A DNA stretch of 64,000 nt from Novosphingobium aureum (GTDB lineage Bacteria; Pseudomonadota; Alphaproteobacteria; Sphingomonadales; Sphingomonadaceae). The stretch spans positions 434,001 through 498,000 of the forward strand of contig NZ_JADZGI010000001.1 in the NCBI RefSeq assembly GCF_015865035.1, read 5' to 3'. A program made the position numbers and the translations under genes. The notes beneath the pieces are model-generated. The model searched no databases, was not told where the DNA came from, and worked only from the letters and a program-made list of their open reading frames with translations. Shown one piece after another: positions 33,101-39,381 of this stretch; the first letter of the stretch is position 1, and each line of letters opens with the position of its first letter.

Positions 33101-33593
33101 GGAGGCCCGAGATCCCGGCCGCATCCTCGAGCATGGCGCGGCGCTCGGCAGGCTTCGCCGCGATTACCGCGGCGATGCGGCCCTGGCTGACCAGCGCCGG
33201 GCTATGCGCGCCGGTCGCGGCATCGGCGAAGATCAGCGAGACGTCCTTGGCACGCACGTCGCGCCCGTTGACCCGGTAGGCCGAGCCCGCGCCGCGCTCG
33301 ATCCGGCGCACGACCTCGAGTTCCTCGCGGTCCGAGGTCACCGCCTGGAGCACCACTTCGGCAAAGGCGCGTGGCGGGCGGTTGGCGGTGCCTGCGAAGA
33401 TCACGTCTTCCATGCCCCCGCCGCGCATCGACTTGGGCGAACTTTCGCCCATGACCCAGCGCAGCGCTTCGAGCAGGTTGGACTTGCCGCAGCCGTTGGG
33501 GCCGACGACGCCCGTCAGCCCCGGCTCGATATACAGTTCGGCAGGCTCGACGAAGCTCTTGAAGCCGCTGAGCTTGAGCCGCCGGAAATACAC
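30171..33593 (-). CDS. smc: Chromosome segregation protein SMC
   Basis: Condensin ATPase of 1140 residues. The N-terminal head has Walker A GPNGCGKS (31-38) and KSMRGGGMEDVIFAG. Two long Ala/Glu/Arg-rich coiled-coil arms flank a hinge near 510-610. The C-terminal head carries the ABC signature LLSGGEQALTAVALIF, Walker B ICVLDEVDAPLDD and the H-loop IVTHNAVTM. The start is GTG 33593; an in-frame TAG lies three codons upstream, which fixes it. It partners with ScpA/ScpB encoded at 58.3-59.9 kb, so the whole SMC-ScpAB complex is inside the window. It lies 44 bases after a DsbA-like gene. Confidence 0.98.
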   Translation of the reverse strand: MYFRRLKLSGFKSFVEPAELYIEPGLTGVVGPNGCGKSNLLEALRWVMGESSPKSMRGGGMEDVIFAGTANRPPRAFAEVVLQAVTSDREELEVVRRIERGAGSAYRVNGRDVRAKDVSLIFADAATGAHSPALVSQGRIAAVIAAKPAERRAMLEDAAGISGLHVRRRDAEQKLRATEANLARLEDIMAGLDRQVATLRRQAKAAERYRALSDQIRLAEARLLYARWRDAAAAAEAAKKEAQETDSRVGAAQRAAHEAQQAQASAAQALVKARDEQADRRDDASAQGHRMATLTGQLEAAEQKLRDLDRQKLRLEEDRGDADRITRDAAEALARLERELAEGEKRLAEDEAQRPRIANALEGAERAARQAELDHAQATAAQAGVEAEWRIAQSELAQARTRLERVAADTTRHEAQLAALDAAGDLEAALETAQEKAAAASAALAQARAALEAIQSRKATLQEERDTAASAVSAARADLTGIEREHAALLRDREARAKGAKAAHGMPVAIEQVRAAPGYERALAAVLGRDAKVPLGSDPGAEGRFWTGAEAPSPVRDSLAAQVTACPAELAARLALVHVVQEDDARRLGPGEWLVTRAGVLRRWDGFVARGEGAAEAARLEAENRFAELEERLPPFRAALAEAEQRQGAVQTELAGLQAQVAAAERAIADAANVERTALRGVDQAEDARQRHAARRTELENAAAELSERRESAEADVTEAEAKRAALPDPESGRAALETARARNESAKAAMQSATAALAGHDQALAVGRERTASQRGDIKGWQARSGDAANRLAQMAGRLEEIETERAIHAAKPEALMAQIEQGEAVRTRLAGELEEAEAAVTTAIEASRSADAALAAAQEALASAREARAGASARAENEDARRVELSRLSGERFQCPPPVLPERYAFVSAEVGSAEAENRAMDALSNEREKIGPVNLVAADELAEAEERLGVSVTEKEELAEAVNRLRGSIGNLNREGRERLRSAFEAVDGHFRRLFTKLFMGGQAHLALVDSDDPLEAGLEIFAQPPGKRLQSLTLLSGGEQALTAVALIFALFLTNPSPICVLDEVDAPLDDANIERFCDLLEAMTRETETRYLIVTHNAVTMSRMHRLFGVTMVEKGVSRLVSVDLTAAEELLAAE

Positions 33594-33637
33594 CGCGCCC
33601 TACCGTGCAGCCGGCATGGAAAGGGCGCGGGATCGCA

Positions 33638-34414
33638 TCAGCGGGCGCCTGCCTGCTGCAGCTTGGCTTCGAGCTCGGCCCAGGGCAGGGTGTCGAGCTT
33701 GACGCCGTTGATGAGGAAGCTCGGCGTCCCGGAAATCTGGTATTCCTGCGAGGCCTTCTGGGTCTGGTCGGCCAGCGCCTTGGCGGTCGCGGCATTGTCG
33801 AGGCAGGCCAGCGCCTTGTCACGCGGCAGCCCGCGCGAGGCGAAGAACTCGGTCATGCCCGCAACTTCGGCAGTCGCCGCGAACTGCTTATCACGCGGCA
33901 GCTGGCCGATTGCTTCGAGCTTGTCCTCGCCTGCGGACTGGGCGTTCTGGAACATGTTGGGCTGCCAGGCCCAGAACTGCTCGCTCAAGGGGAGCACGGC
34001 CTCGGTCGATCCGCAGGTCGCGAGCATGGTCGCGGGGAAGTCGTAGGCGTTGAGCATGAAATAGCGCAGCTCGTAGCTCACCCGGCCGCTGGCGACGTAG
34101 TCGTTGCGCAGCGGCTCGAAGCTTTCGTGCGCGAACTCGGCGCAGTGCGAGCAAGACAGCGCGCCATACTCGACGAGCTTGATAGGTGCTTCAGGGTTGC
34201 CCATGCGATAGCCGCCTTCGGGCGTCTTCTCGATGACGTCGGCCCAGGACTGGCCTGCGGGCGCGGCGATCTTGGCGATCGGCTCGCTGCTCGGCACCTC
34301 GGCGGAATCCGCAGCCTTGTCACCGCAGGCCGCGAGGCCGAGCGCGAGCGGGGCGAGGAGCGTGCCGAGCGCGATCTTGCGCAGGTGGGAACTGGTCTTC
34401 GTGGCGCGGGTCAT
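33638..34414 (-). CDS. DsbA-like thioredoxin-fold lipoprotein
   Basis: A 258-residue periplasmic thiol-disulfide protein with a lipoprotein signal (lipobox LAAC, C30) and a thioredoxin fold with an inserted helical domain. The active site is C88-S-H-C91 (GALSCSHCAEF); the cis-Pro loop is SGTPSFLINGV. Extra cysteines occur in the helical insert. It is paralogous to the next gene on the strand (GNPEAPIKLVEY versus GNPEAPVKVTEF). It probably oxidises or isomerises disulfides at the membrane surface. It lies between the second DsbA-like gene and smc. Confidence 0.9.
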   Translation of the reverse strand: MTRATKTSSHLRKIALGTLLAPLALGLAACGDKAADSAEVPSSEPIAKIAAPAGQSWADVIEKTPEGGYRMGNPEAPIKLVEYGALSCSHCAEFAHESFEPLRNDYVASGRVSYELRYFMLNAYDFPATMLATCGSTEAVLPLSEQFWAWQPNMFQNAQSAGEDKLEAIGQLPRDKQFAATAEVAGMTEFFASRGLPRDKALACLDNAATAKALADQTQKASQEYQISGTPSFLINGVKLDTLPWAELEAKLQQAGAR

Positions 34415-34573
34415 CGATGCGAATCCTTTGCGATCTTACGCGATTTGACAAGGCTATAGCGGATAAGGGCTAACCCCGGACAGGGGCAGGTTCAAAGCGG
34501 GCAGGTGCAGCGTGGGGCGGGTGTCCACAGGAAAGCGCGGTGTGACCGCCCAACTGCGCCGCGCGGGCACGGC

Positions 34574-35311
34574 TTAGACGTTGCCCGCCTTGCTCTCGGC
34601 GAGGGTCTGGGCAATCGCCTTGGACATCTCGGCCCATGTGTGCCCGGCATCCAGCTTGCCGTTGATGGTGTAGCTCGGCGTGCCGCGGATGCCGAGGGCG
34701 GCGGCCTGTTGCAGCTGTGCCTCGAGCTGCTTAATGCGCGCCTCGTCGGTGAAGCACTGGTCGACTTTCGCGCGGGTCATGCCGAACTTCTCGGCCCTGG
34801 CGTAGAAGTCGAAGTCGCTGGCGATGGCGCGCATGCGATCGGGCCAGGCACCCTGGCTCCAGCGCTGCTGCTGTGCGGGCGTGATCGTCTCGAGCTTCTT
34901 GAGCCAGGTTTCCTGGGTGCCCATGAAGGCATTGTGGCGGGCGAAGAAGGTCTTTGGGTCGCCGCAGCCGGTGATCATCGCGATGGTCACGTCGATCGGG
35001 TTGCGCACGAAGTTGCTGATGGTCAGCGAGACCTGCCCCTTGGGGATCGCGGTCATGCGCAGGACCGGGTCCGATTCCTGATGCAGCTTGGCGCAGTGCG
35101 GACAGGTATAGCTGATGAACTCGGTCACCTTGACCGGTGCCTCGGGGTTGCCGAGTGCGAAGCTGCCGTTGGCGGTTTCCTGGACCTGCCCGTTCCAGTT
35201 CACCTTTGCGGCGGCGGGCTTGGCCGGTGCCGCATTGGCCGTGGCGAGCGATCCGCTCACCGCGAGAAGGGCCGATGCCGCGAGGGCGGCGATACGCATC
35301 GTAGAGGTCAT
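34574..35311 (-). CDS. DsbA-like periplasmic thiol:disulfide oxidoreductase
   Basis: A 245-residue thioredoxin-fold protein with a cleavable Sec signal (about 1-27, ending ANAAPA). The active site is C70-P-H-C73 (YTCPHCAKLH), the classic DsbA CPHC; the cis-Pro loop is RGTPSYTINGK. It starts 2 bases after dciA ends, so translation is coupled, and is followed after 159 bases by the lipoprotein paralogue. A soluble and a lipid-anchored member side by side suggest a division of labour, which is not proven here. Confidence 0.92.
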   Translation of the reverse strand: MTSTMRIAALAASALLAVSGSLATANAAPAKPAAAKVNWNGQVQETANGSFALGNPEAPVKVTEFISYTCPHCAKLHQESDPVLRMTAIPKGQVSLTISNFVRNPIDVTIAMITGCGDPKTFFARHNAFMGTQETWLKKLETITPAQQQRWSQGAWPDRMRAIASDFDFYARAEKFGMTRAKVDQCFTDEARIKQLEAQLQQAAALGIRGTPSYTINGKLDAGHTWAEMSKAIAQTLAESKAGNV

Positions 35312-35313
35312 TC

Positions 35314-35853
35314 TCAGTGGTCTTTCCGGTCTTCCGTAGTGCCCATGCTGCGCGCCAGCGATTCGAGCACCGCGCGCAGTTCGGGGTCGCCGACGTCGCG
35401 CAGCGATTCGCCGAGTTCGAGCGGCACCGGCTTGAGCGAAGGGGGTGCAGCTTGCGCCTTTGAAGCAGCCGGCGGCTTAACCTCGCCTTGCCGGATCTTC
35501 ACCTTGACGACGGCCTTGTAGCCGAAGAAGCGGTTTACCCGCTCCATGATCTCGGGAAGGACGTGCTGGATCAGCGGGGCGTGGGCGGGGCGCACGACCA
35601 GCTGGAGGATGCCGTCCATCTTCTCGCCCGGCGGGAAGCGGATCGATTCGGGCGAGCACACCCGGGCATGGCGCTCGCCCACAATCTCGGGCCAGCGGGT
35701 GACCACGCTCGACTGCACGAAGCCGAAGCGGCGAAAGGCGGTGCGCCCGACGTCGGGCATCAGCTCGGAGATCGAGCGCGCCTGACCGCCGCGCGGCCTT
35801 TCGTACTGCCGGGGCTTCGATTTGCCCCTGTCCTTGCCGGGAGTGCGTTCCAT
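35314..35853 (-). CDS. dciA: DciA-like protein (DUF721)
   Basis: A 179-residue protein with the DUF721 core (FGFVQSSVVTRWPEIVGERHARVCSPESIRFP, then LQLVVRPAHAPLIQHVLPEIMERVNRFFGYKAVVKVKI). DciA is the ancestral loader/operator of the replicative helicase DnaB in bacteria that lack DnaC. A basic N-terminus and a disordered Pro/Lys-rich C-terminus are normal. ATG 35853 (MERTPGKDRG) is chosen over upstream starts. It is divergent from mutY (29 bases between them) and coupled to the DsbA-like genes. Confidence 0.88.
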   Translation of the reverse strand: MERTPGKDRGKSKPRQYERPRGGQARSISELMPDVGRTAFRRFGFVQSSVVTRWPEIVGERHARVCSPESIRFPPGEKMDGILQLVVRPAHAPLIQHVLPEIMERVNRFFGYKAVVKVKIRQGEVKPPAASKAQAAPPSLKPVPLELGESLRDVGDPELRAVLESLARSMGTTEDRKDH

Positions 35854-35882
35854 TACCGGCGCTCCAATGCCATAGCGGCCCG

Positions 35883-36947
35883 ATGGACGCCAGTTCCGAA
35901 ACGATCTCCGCCCGCTTGCTCGCATGGTACGACGCGCATGCCCGCGACCTGCCGTGGCGCGCCCCGCCCGGTAGCCCGCCGCCCGAGCCCTACCGGGTGT
36001 GGCTTTCTGAAGTCATGCTCCAGCAGACCACGGTCGCGGCGGTGAAGGAGTACTTCGCGAAATTCACCCGCACCTGGCCCGAGGTCACGCAGCTTGCCGC
36101 GGCGCGCGACGAGGACGTCATGGCTGCATGGGCGGGCCTCGGGTACTACGCGCGGGCACGCAACCTCTTGGCCTGCGCGCGCGAGGTCGCAGCGCGCGGC
36201 GGCACCTTCCCCGATACCGAGGAGGAGCTGCGCAAGCTCCCCGGGCTTGGCGCCTATACTGCCGCTGCCGTCGCCGCGATCGCCTTCGACCGGCGCGCGG
36301 TGGTGGTCGATGCCAATGTCGAGCGCGTCGTCTCGCGGCTCTTTGCGATTGAGCGTGAACTGCCCGCCGCGCGTCCCGAGATACGCGATGGAGCCGAGAC
36401 GATCACCCCGGATGCGCGCGCGGGCGATTTTGCTCAGGCGATGATGGATTTGGGCGCGACGGTCTGCACCGCGCGCGACCCTCGCTGTCTGCTGTGCCCG
36501 CTTTCCGAGCCCTGCGCCGCGCGCGCTGGCGGCGATCCTGCGCGCTTTCCCGTGAAGGCGCCGAAGAAGGCCAAGCCCGCGCGCAAGGGGCGGGCGTACT
36601 GGATCACCCGCGCAATCGGCGGCCGCACGCACGTCTGGCTGGTCCAGCGCCCCGGCAGCGGCATGCTCGGTGGCATGCGGGCCTTGCCCGACGACGGCTG
36701 GAAGGCGCGCACCGACGGGCACGGCGAAGCGCCGCTGGCGGGCACCTGGCAGGCCGCGGGCCGGGTCAACCACGTCTTCACCCATTTCTCGCTCGAGCTG
36801 CACGTCGAGATGCTGGCAGGTAATGTCGCCCAGGGGCCCGGCGAGGGCGAGTGGTGGCCGCTCGATCATCTCGACGATGCCGGATTGCCCACGCTCTTCG
36901 CCAAGGCAGCACGCCTTGCCGTGGCGATGCAGGAAGACGCGGCATGA
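35883..36947 (+). CDS. mutY: A/G-specific adenine glycosylase
   Basis: Base-excision enzyme that removes adenine mispaired with 8-oxoguanine. The 354 residues include the catalytic Glu in WLSEVMLQQTTV (E43), the helix-hairpin-helix LPGLGAYTAAAVAA, the catalytic Asp in VDANVERVVSR (D143) and the [4Fe-4S] ligands C195-x6-C202-x2-C205-x5-C211. The C-terminal Nudix-like domain (from about 235), which recognises 8-oxoG, is present with NHVFTHFSLELHVE. The stop overlaps the next gene's start (ATGA). Confidence 0.97.
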   Translation: MDASSETISARLLAWYDAHARDLPWRAPPGSPPPEPYRVWLSEVMLQQTTVAAVKEYFAKFTRTWPEVTQLAAARDEDVMAAWAGLGYYARARNLLACAREVAARGGTFPDTEEELRKLPGLGAYTAAAVAAIAFDRRAVVVDANVERVVSRLFAIERELPAARPEIRDGAETITPDARAGDFAQAMMDLGATVCTARDPRCLLCPLSEPCAARAGGDPARFPVKAPKKAKPARKGRAYWITRAIGGRTHVWLVQRPGSGMLGGMRALPDDGWKARTDGHGEAPLAGTWQAAGRVNHVFTHFSLELHVEMLAGNVAQGPGEGEWWPLDHLDDAGLPTLFAKAARLAVAMQEDAA

Positions 36948-38290
36948 GCGCGGCGCGCGAGGGGCTCTCGGCGGCGCTCGACCGGCGGCTGTTCTTGCGG
37001 CTGGCGGGGCTTGCCGGGCTGAGCACGCTGCCGGGTTCGCGCATCGCGCTTGCTGCCGATCGGCGCGACCTGCTGCCGCGCGTGCGCGAGGTGGTCGAAC
37101 GCTGGACCGGGCCGGGGCGCTTTCCCGGGATGGTCGCCTCGCTCGGCCTGCCGGGGCAGCAGGCGCAGTTCGTCTCGCGCGGGACGCAGGGTTTTACCGA
37201 TGCCGCGCCGATGGGGCCCGACAGCCTGTTTCGCATCTACTCGATGACCAAGCCGGTGACCGGCATGGCCGCCATGCAGCTGATCGCGCAAGGCAAGATC
37301 TCGCTCGACATGCCGGTCTACGAAGTCCTGCCCGAGTACCGCCACATGCAGGTGCAGGACCGCTACGACGGCCCGGTCGACAAGACCCATGCCGCCGCGC
37401 GTCCTATCACCATGCGCCACCTGCTTACCCATACCGCAGGGCTTGGCTATACGTTCGTGCAGAGCGGGCCGATCAAGGCGCTGATGGAGCAAAAGGGCCT
37501 GATCGGCGGGCAGGTCTCGCGCCTCGACATGCCCGGCATCTTCAACGGCAAGGCGGTCTCGGGTCTCGACACTTTCGCGCAGCGTCTGGCGCAAGTGCCG
37601 CTGGTGGCCGAGCCGGGAGCCAGATGGATCTACTCGCTCGCGCTCGACCTGATGGGGCGGGTGATCGAGGTGGTCTCTGGACGCCCCTTCGACCGCTATC
37701 TTGCCGAGACGATCTTCGAACCGGCGGGAATGACCTCGACATTCTTCGCGGTGCCCGCGAGCGAGGCAGCGCGTCTCACCACCAATTTCGGAGCGCTGGG
37801 CCCGGTACTCGTGCCGATCGATGCAGGCGCGGGTTCGATCTACCTCGACCCGCCACCGTTTCCCTTCGGCGGCTCGGGCCTCGTCAGCTCGCCGCGCGAC
37901 TACGACCGTTTCCTGCGCATCCTGGCCCAGTACGGCATGCTCGATGGCAGGCGCATCCTCGCCGAGGAGGCGGTACGCCTCGGGACGTCGAACCTCCTTC
38001 CTGCAGGCGTTGCGGGACCAGTCGACGACGGCAGCGGCGATCCCGGGCCTGCGCGGCGCGGGCGCAGCGCCGGGTTCGGTGCGGGCGGGCGGGTCGGAAC
38101 CGGACCCGAGGCGGGAGTGTTCGGCTGGTCGGGAGCGGCGGGAACGCTCGGCATGGTCGACATGCGCCACGCGCTGCGCTCGCAGCTCTTCGTGCAGTTC
38201 ATGCCGCCCGACGCGGTGCCACTGCTGCCCCAGTTCCAGTCGGCGCTCAAAGCCGACATCACCGCCCTGCTTGGAGATACCAAGGCGTGA
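36944..38290 (+). CDS. Serine hydrolase of the beta-lactamase/esterase class, probable Tat substrate
   Basis: A 448-residue protein with the class C beta-lactamase/EstB fold. The nucleophile motif is S100-M-T-K103 (FRIYSMTKPVTGMAAMQLI); MRHLLTHTAGLGYTF is the next conserved block. The N-terminus DRRLFLRLAGLAGLS fits a twin-arginine signal (RR-x-F-L-R), and the window encodes TatABC. It overlaps mutY by ATGA and nudC by GTGA, so translation is coupled across three genes. The substrate could be an ester, a D-amino peptide or a beta-lactam; antibiotic resistance should not be assumed. Confidence 0.88.
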   Translation: MSAAREGLSAALDRRLFLRLAGLAGLSTLPGSRIALAADRRDLLPRVREVVERWTGPGRFPGMVASLGLPGQQAQFVSRGTQGFTDAAPMGPDSLFRIYSMTKPVTGMAAMQLIAQGKISLDMPVYEVLPEYRHMQVQDRYDGPVDKTHAAARPITMRHLLTHTAGLGYTFVQSGPIKALMEQKGLIGGQVSRLDMPGIFNGKAVSGLDTFAQRLAQVPLVAEPGARWIYSLALDLMGRVIEVVSGRPFDRYLAETIFEPAGMTSTFFAVPASEAARLTTNFGALGPVLVPIDAGAGSIYLDPPPFPFGGSGLVSSPRDYDRFLRILAQYGMLDGRRILAEEAVRLGTSNLLPAGVAGPVDDGSGDPGPARRGRSAGFGAGGRVGTGPEAGVFGWSGAAGTLGMVDMRHALRSQLFVQFMPPDAVPLLPQFQSALKADITALLGDTKA

Positions 38291-39243
38291 ACACCCTGTC
38301 CGAATGCCTGCCCGCCCCGATTGCCTTCGCCGGCTCTCCGATCGACCGCGCCGACCACGTGCGCGCCGATCCCGCGGCAATCGCGGCGCTGCTCGGGCGC
38401 AAGGCGAAGGTGCTGTGTCTCGACGGGCTCGACCCGGTGCTGAGCGACGATGGTGCCCTGGTGTGGAGGGACCTGCCGACCGAGGCCTCGCGCGGCGAGC
38501 TCGTGTTCCTCGGGCTCGAGGGCGAGGGTGAGCATGCACGCGGCTGTTTTGCCGAAGTGCCGCTGAACCTTCCGCCTGGCGGCCCGCATGCGGGGCCCGG
38601 TGGCTGGAACGCGATGGCGGTGCTCGATGTGGGCGAACTTGCGATCTACGGAGCGGCGCGCGCGCTGGTCAGCTGGCACGCACGCCATCGCTTCTGCGCC
38701 CAGTGCGGGGCGGCCACCGTGATCGCCAAGGGCGGCTGGCAGCGCGACTGCGTCTCTCGCACTGAGGCCAGCGCTCAGGACGATCCGAACCACTGCGGCG
38801 CCTCGCATTTTCCGCGTGTCGACCCGGTCACGATCATGACCGTCGAGCACGAAGGCTGCCTGCTGCTCGGACGCCAGCCGCGCTTTCCCGAAGGGCGCTA
38901 TTCCGCGCTCGCGGGCTTCGTCGAGCCGGGAGAGACGATCGAGGAGGCGGTCGCGCGCGAGACCTTCGAGGAAGCAGGGGTGCGCGTGCGCGACGTGCGC
39001 TACGTGATCAGCCAGCCCTGGCCGTTCCCGTCCTCGCTGATGATCGGCTGCCACGCCTTTGCCGACGATCCCGCCATCGTTATGGACGAGACCGAGATGG
39101 AGGACGTGCGCTGGTTCACCCGCGAGGAGGTTGCCGAAGCGCTCGAGGCGCGCACGCGGGGCGAGAACGGCCGCGCGTTCGGCGCCCCGCCGCATACTGC
39201 CGTGGCCCATGCGCTGCTGGCCTGGTGGCTGTCCCGAAAATGA
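38287..39243 (+). CDS. nudC: NAD(+) diphosphatase (NudC), Nudix hydrolase
   Basis: A 318-residue enzyme that hydrolyses NAD(H) and removes NAD caps from RNA. The Nudix box GFVEPGETIEEAVARETFEEAGV is complete and is followed by the NudC-specific SQPWPFPSSLM. The zinc ribbon has C137-x2-C140, then C155 and C170, so the second knuckle is C-x14-C instead of the C-x2-C of E. coli NudC, owing to an insertion rich in Ser/Asp/Gln. The start is GTG 38287, overlapping the serine hydrolase stop. Confidence 0.95.
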   Translation: MNTLSECLPAPIAFAGSPIDRADHVRADPAAIAALLGRKAKVLCLDGLDPVLSDDGALVWRDLPTEASRGELVFLGLEGEGEHARGCFAEVPLNLPPGGPHAGPGGWNAMAVLDVGELAIYGAARALVSWHARHRFCAQCGAATVIAKGGWQRDCVSRTEASAQDDPNHCGASHFPRVDPVTIMTVEHEGCLLLGRQPRFPEGRYSALAGFVEPGETIEEAVARETFEEAGVRVRDVRYVISQPWPFPSSLMIGCHAFADDPAIVMDETEMEDVRWFTREEVAEALEARTRGENGRAFGAPPHTAVAHALLAWWLSRK

Positions 39244-39381
39244 CGTTTCAGTGACGCTTTTGCGACGATATATGACAATAACAATCTGAAAACATTAGAA
39301 AATTATTCAGGCCTTGGCGGTTAGGGCCCTCTCCCGTGATGAAAACGGGGTATTCGAAAGCCCCGAATCGAGCGGGGCAGA

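Noticed and set aside
30264..34046. A very long open frame (about 1260 codons) on the + strand opposite smc and the first DsbA-like gene
   Set aside because: It is the complement of a high-GC gene with strong third-position bias. Its translation is Arg/Gly/Leu/Ala-rich, resembles no family, and crosses the boundary between two well-supported minus-strand genes.
36944..38290. Beta-lactam resistance gene
   Set aside because: It has SxxK and the beta-lactamase/esterase fold, but no feature separates it from the many esterases and peptidases of this class, and it is in a core locus.
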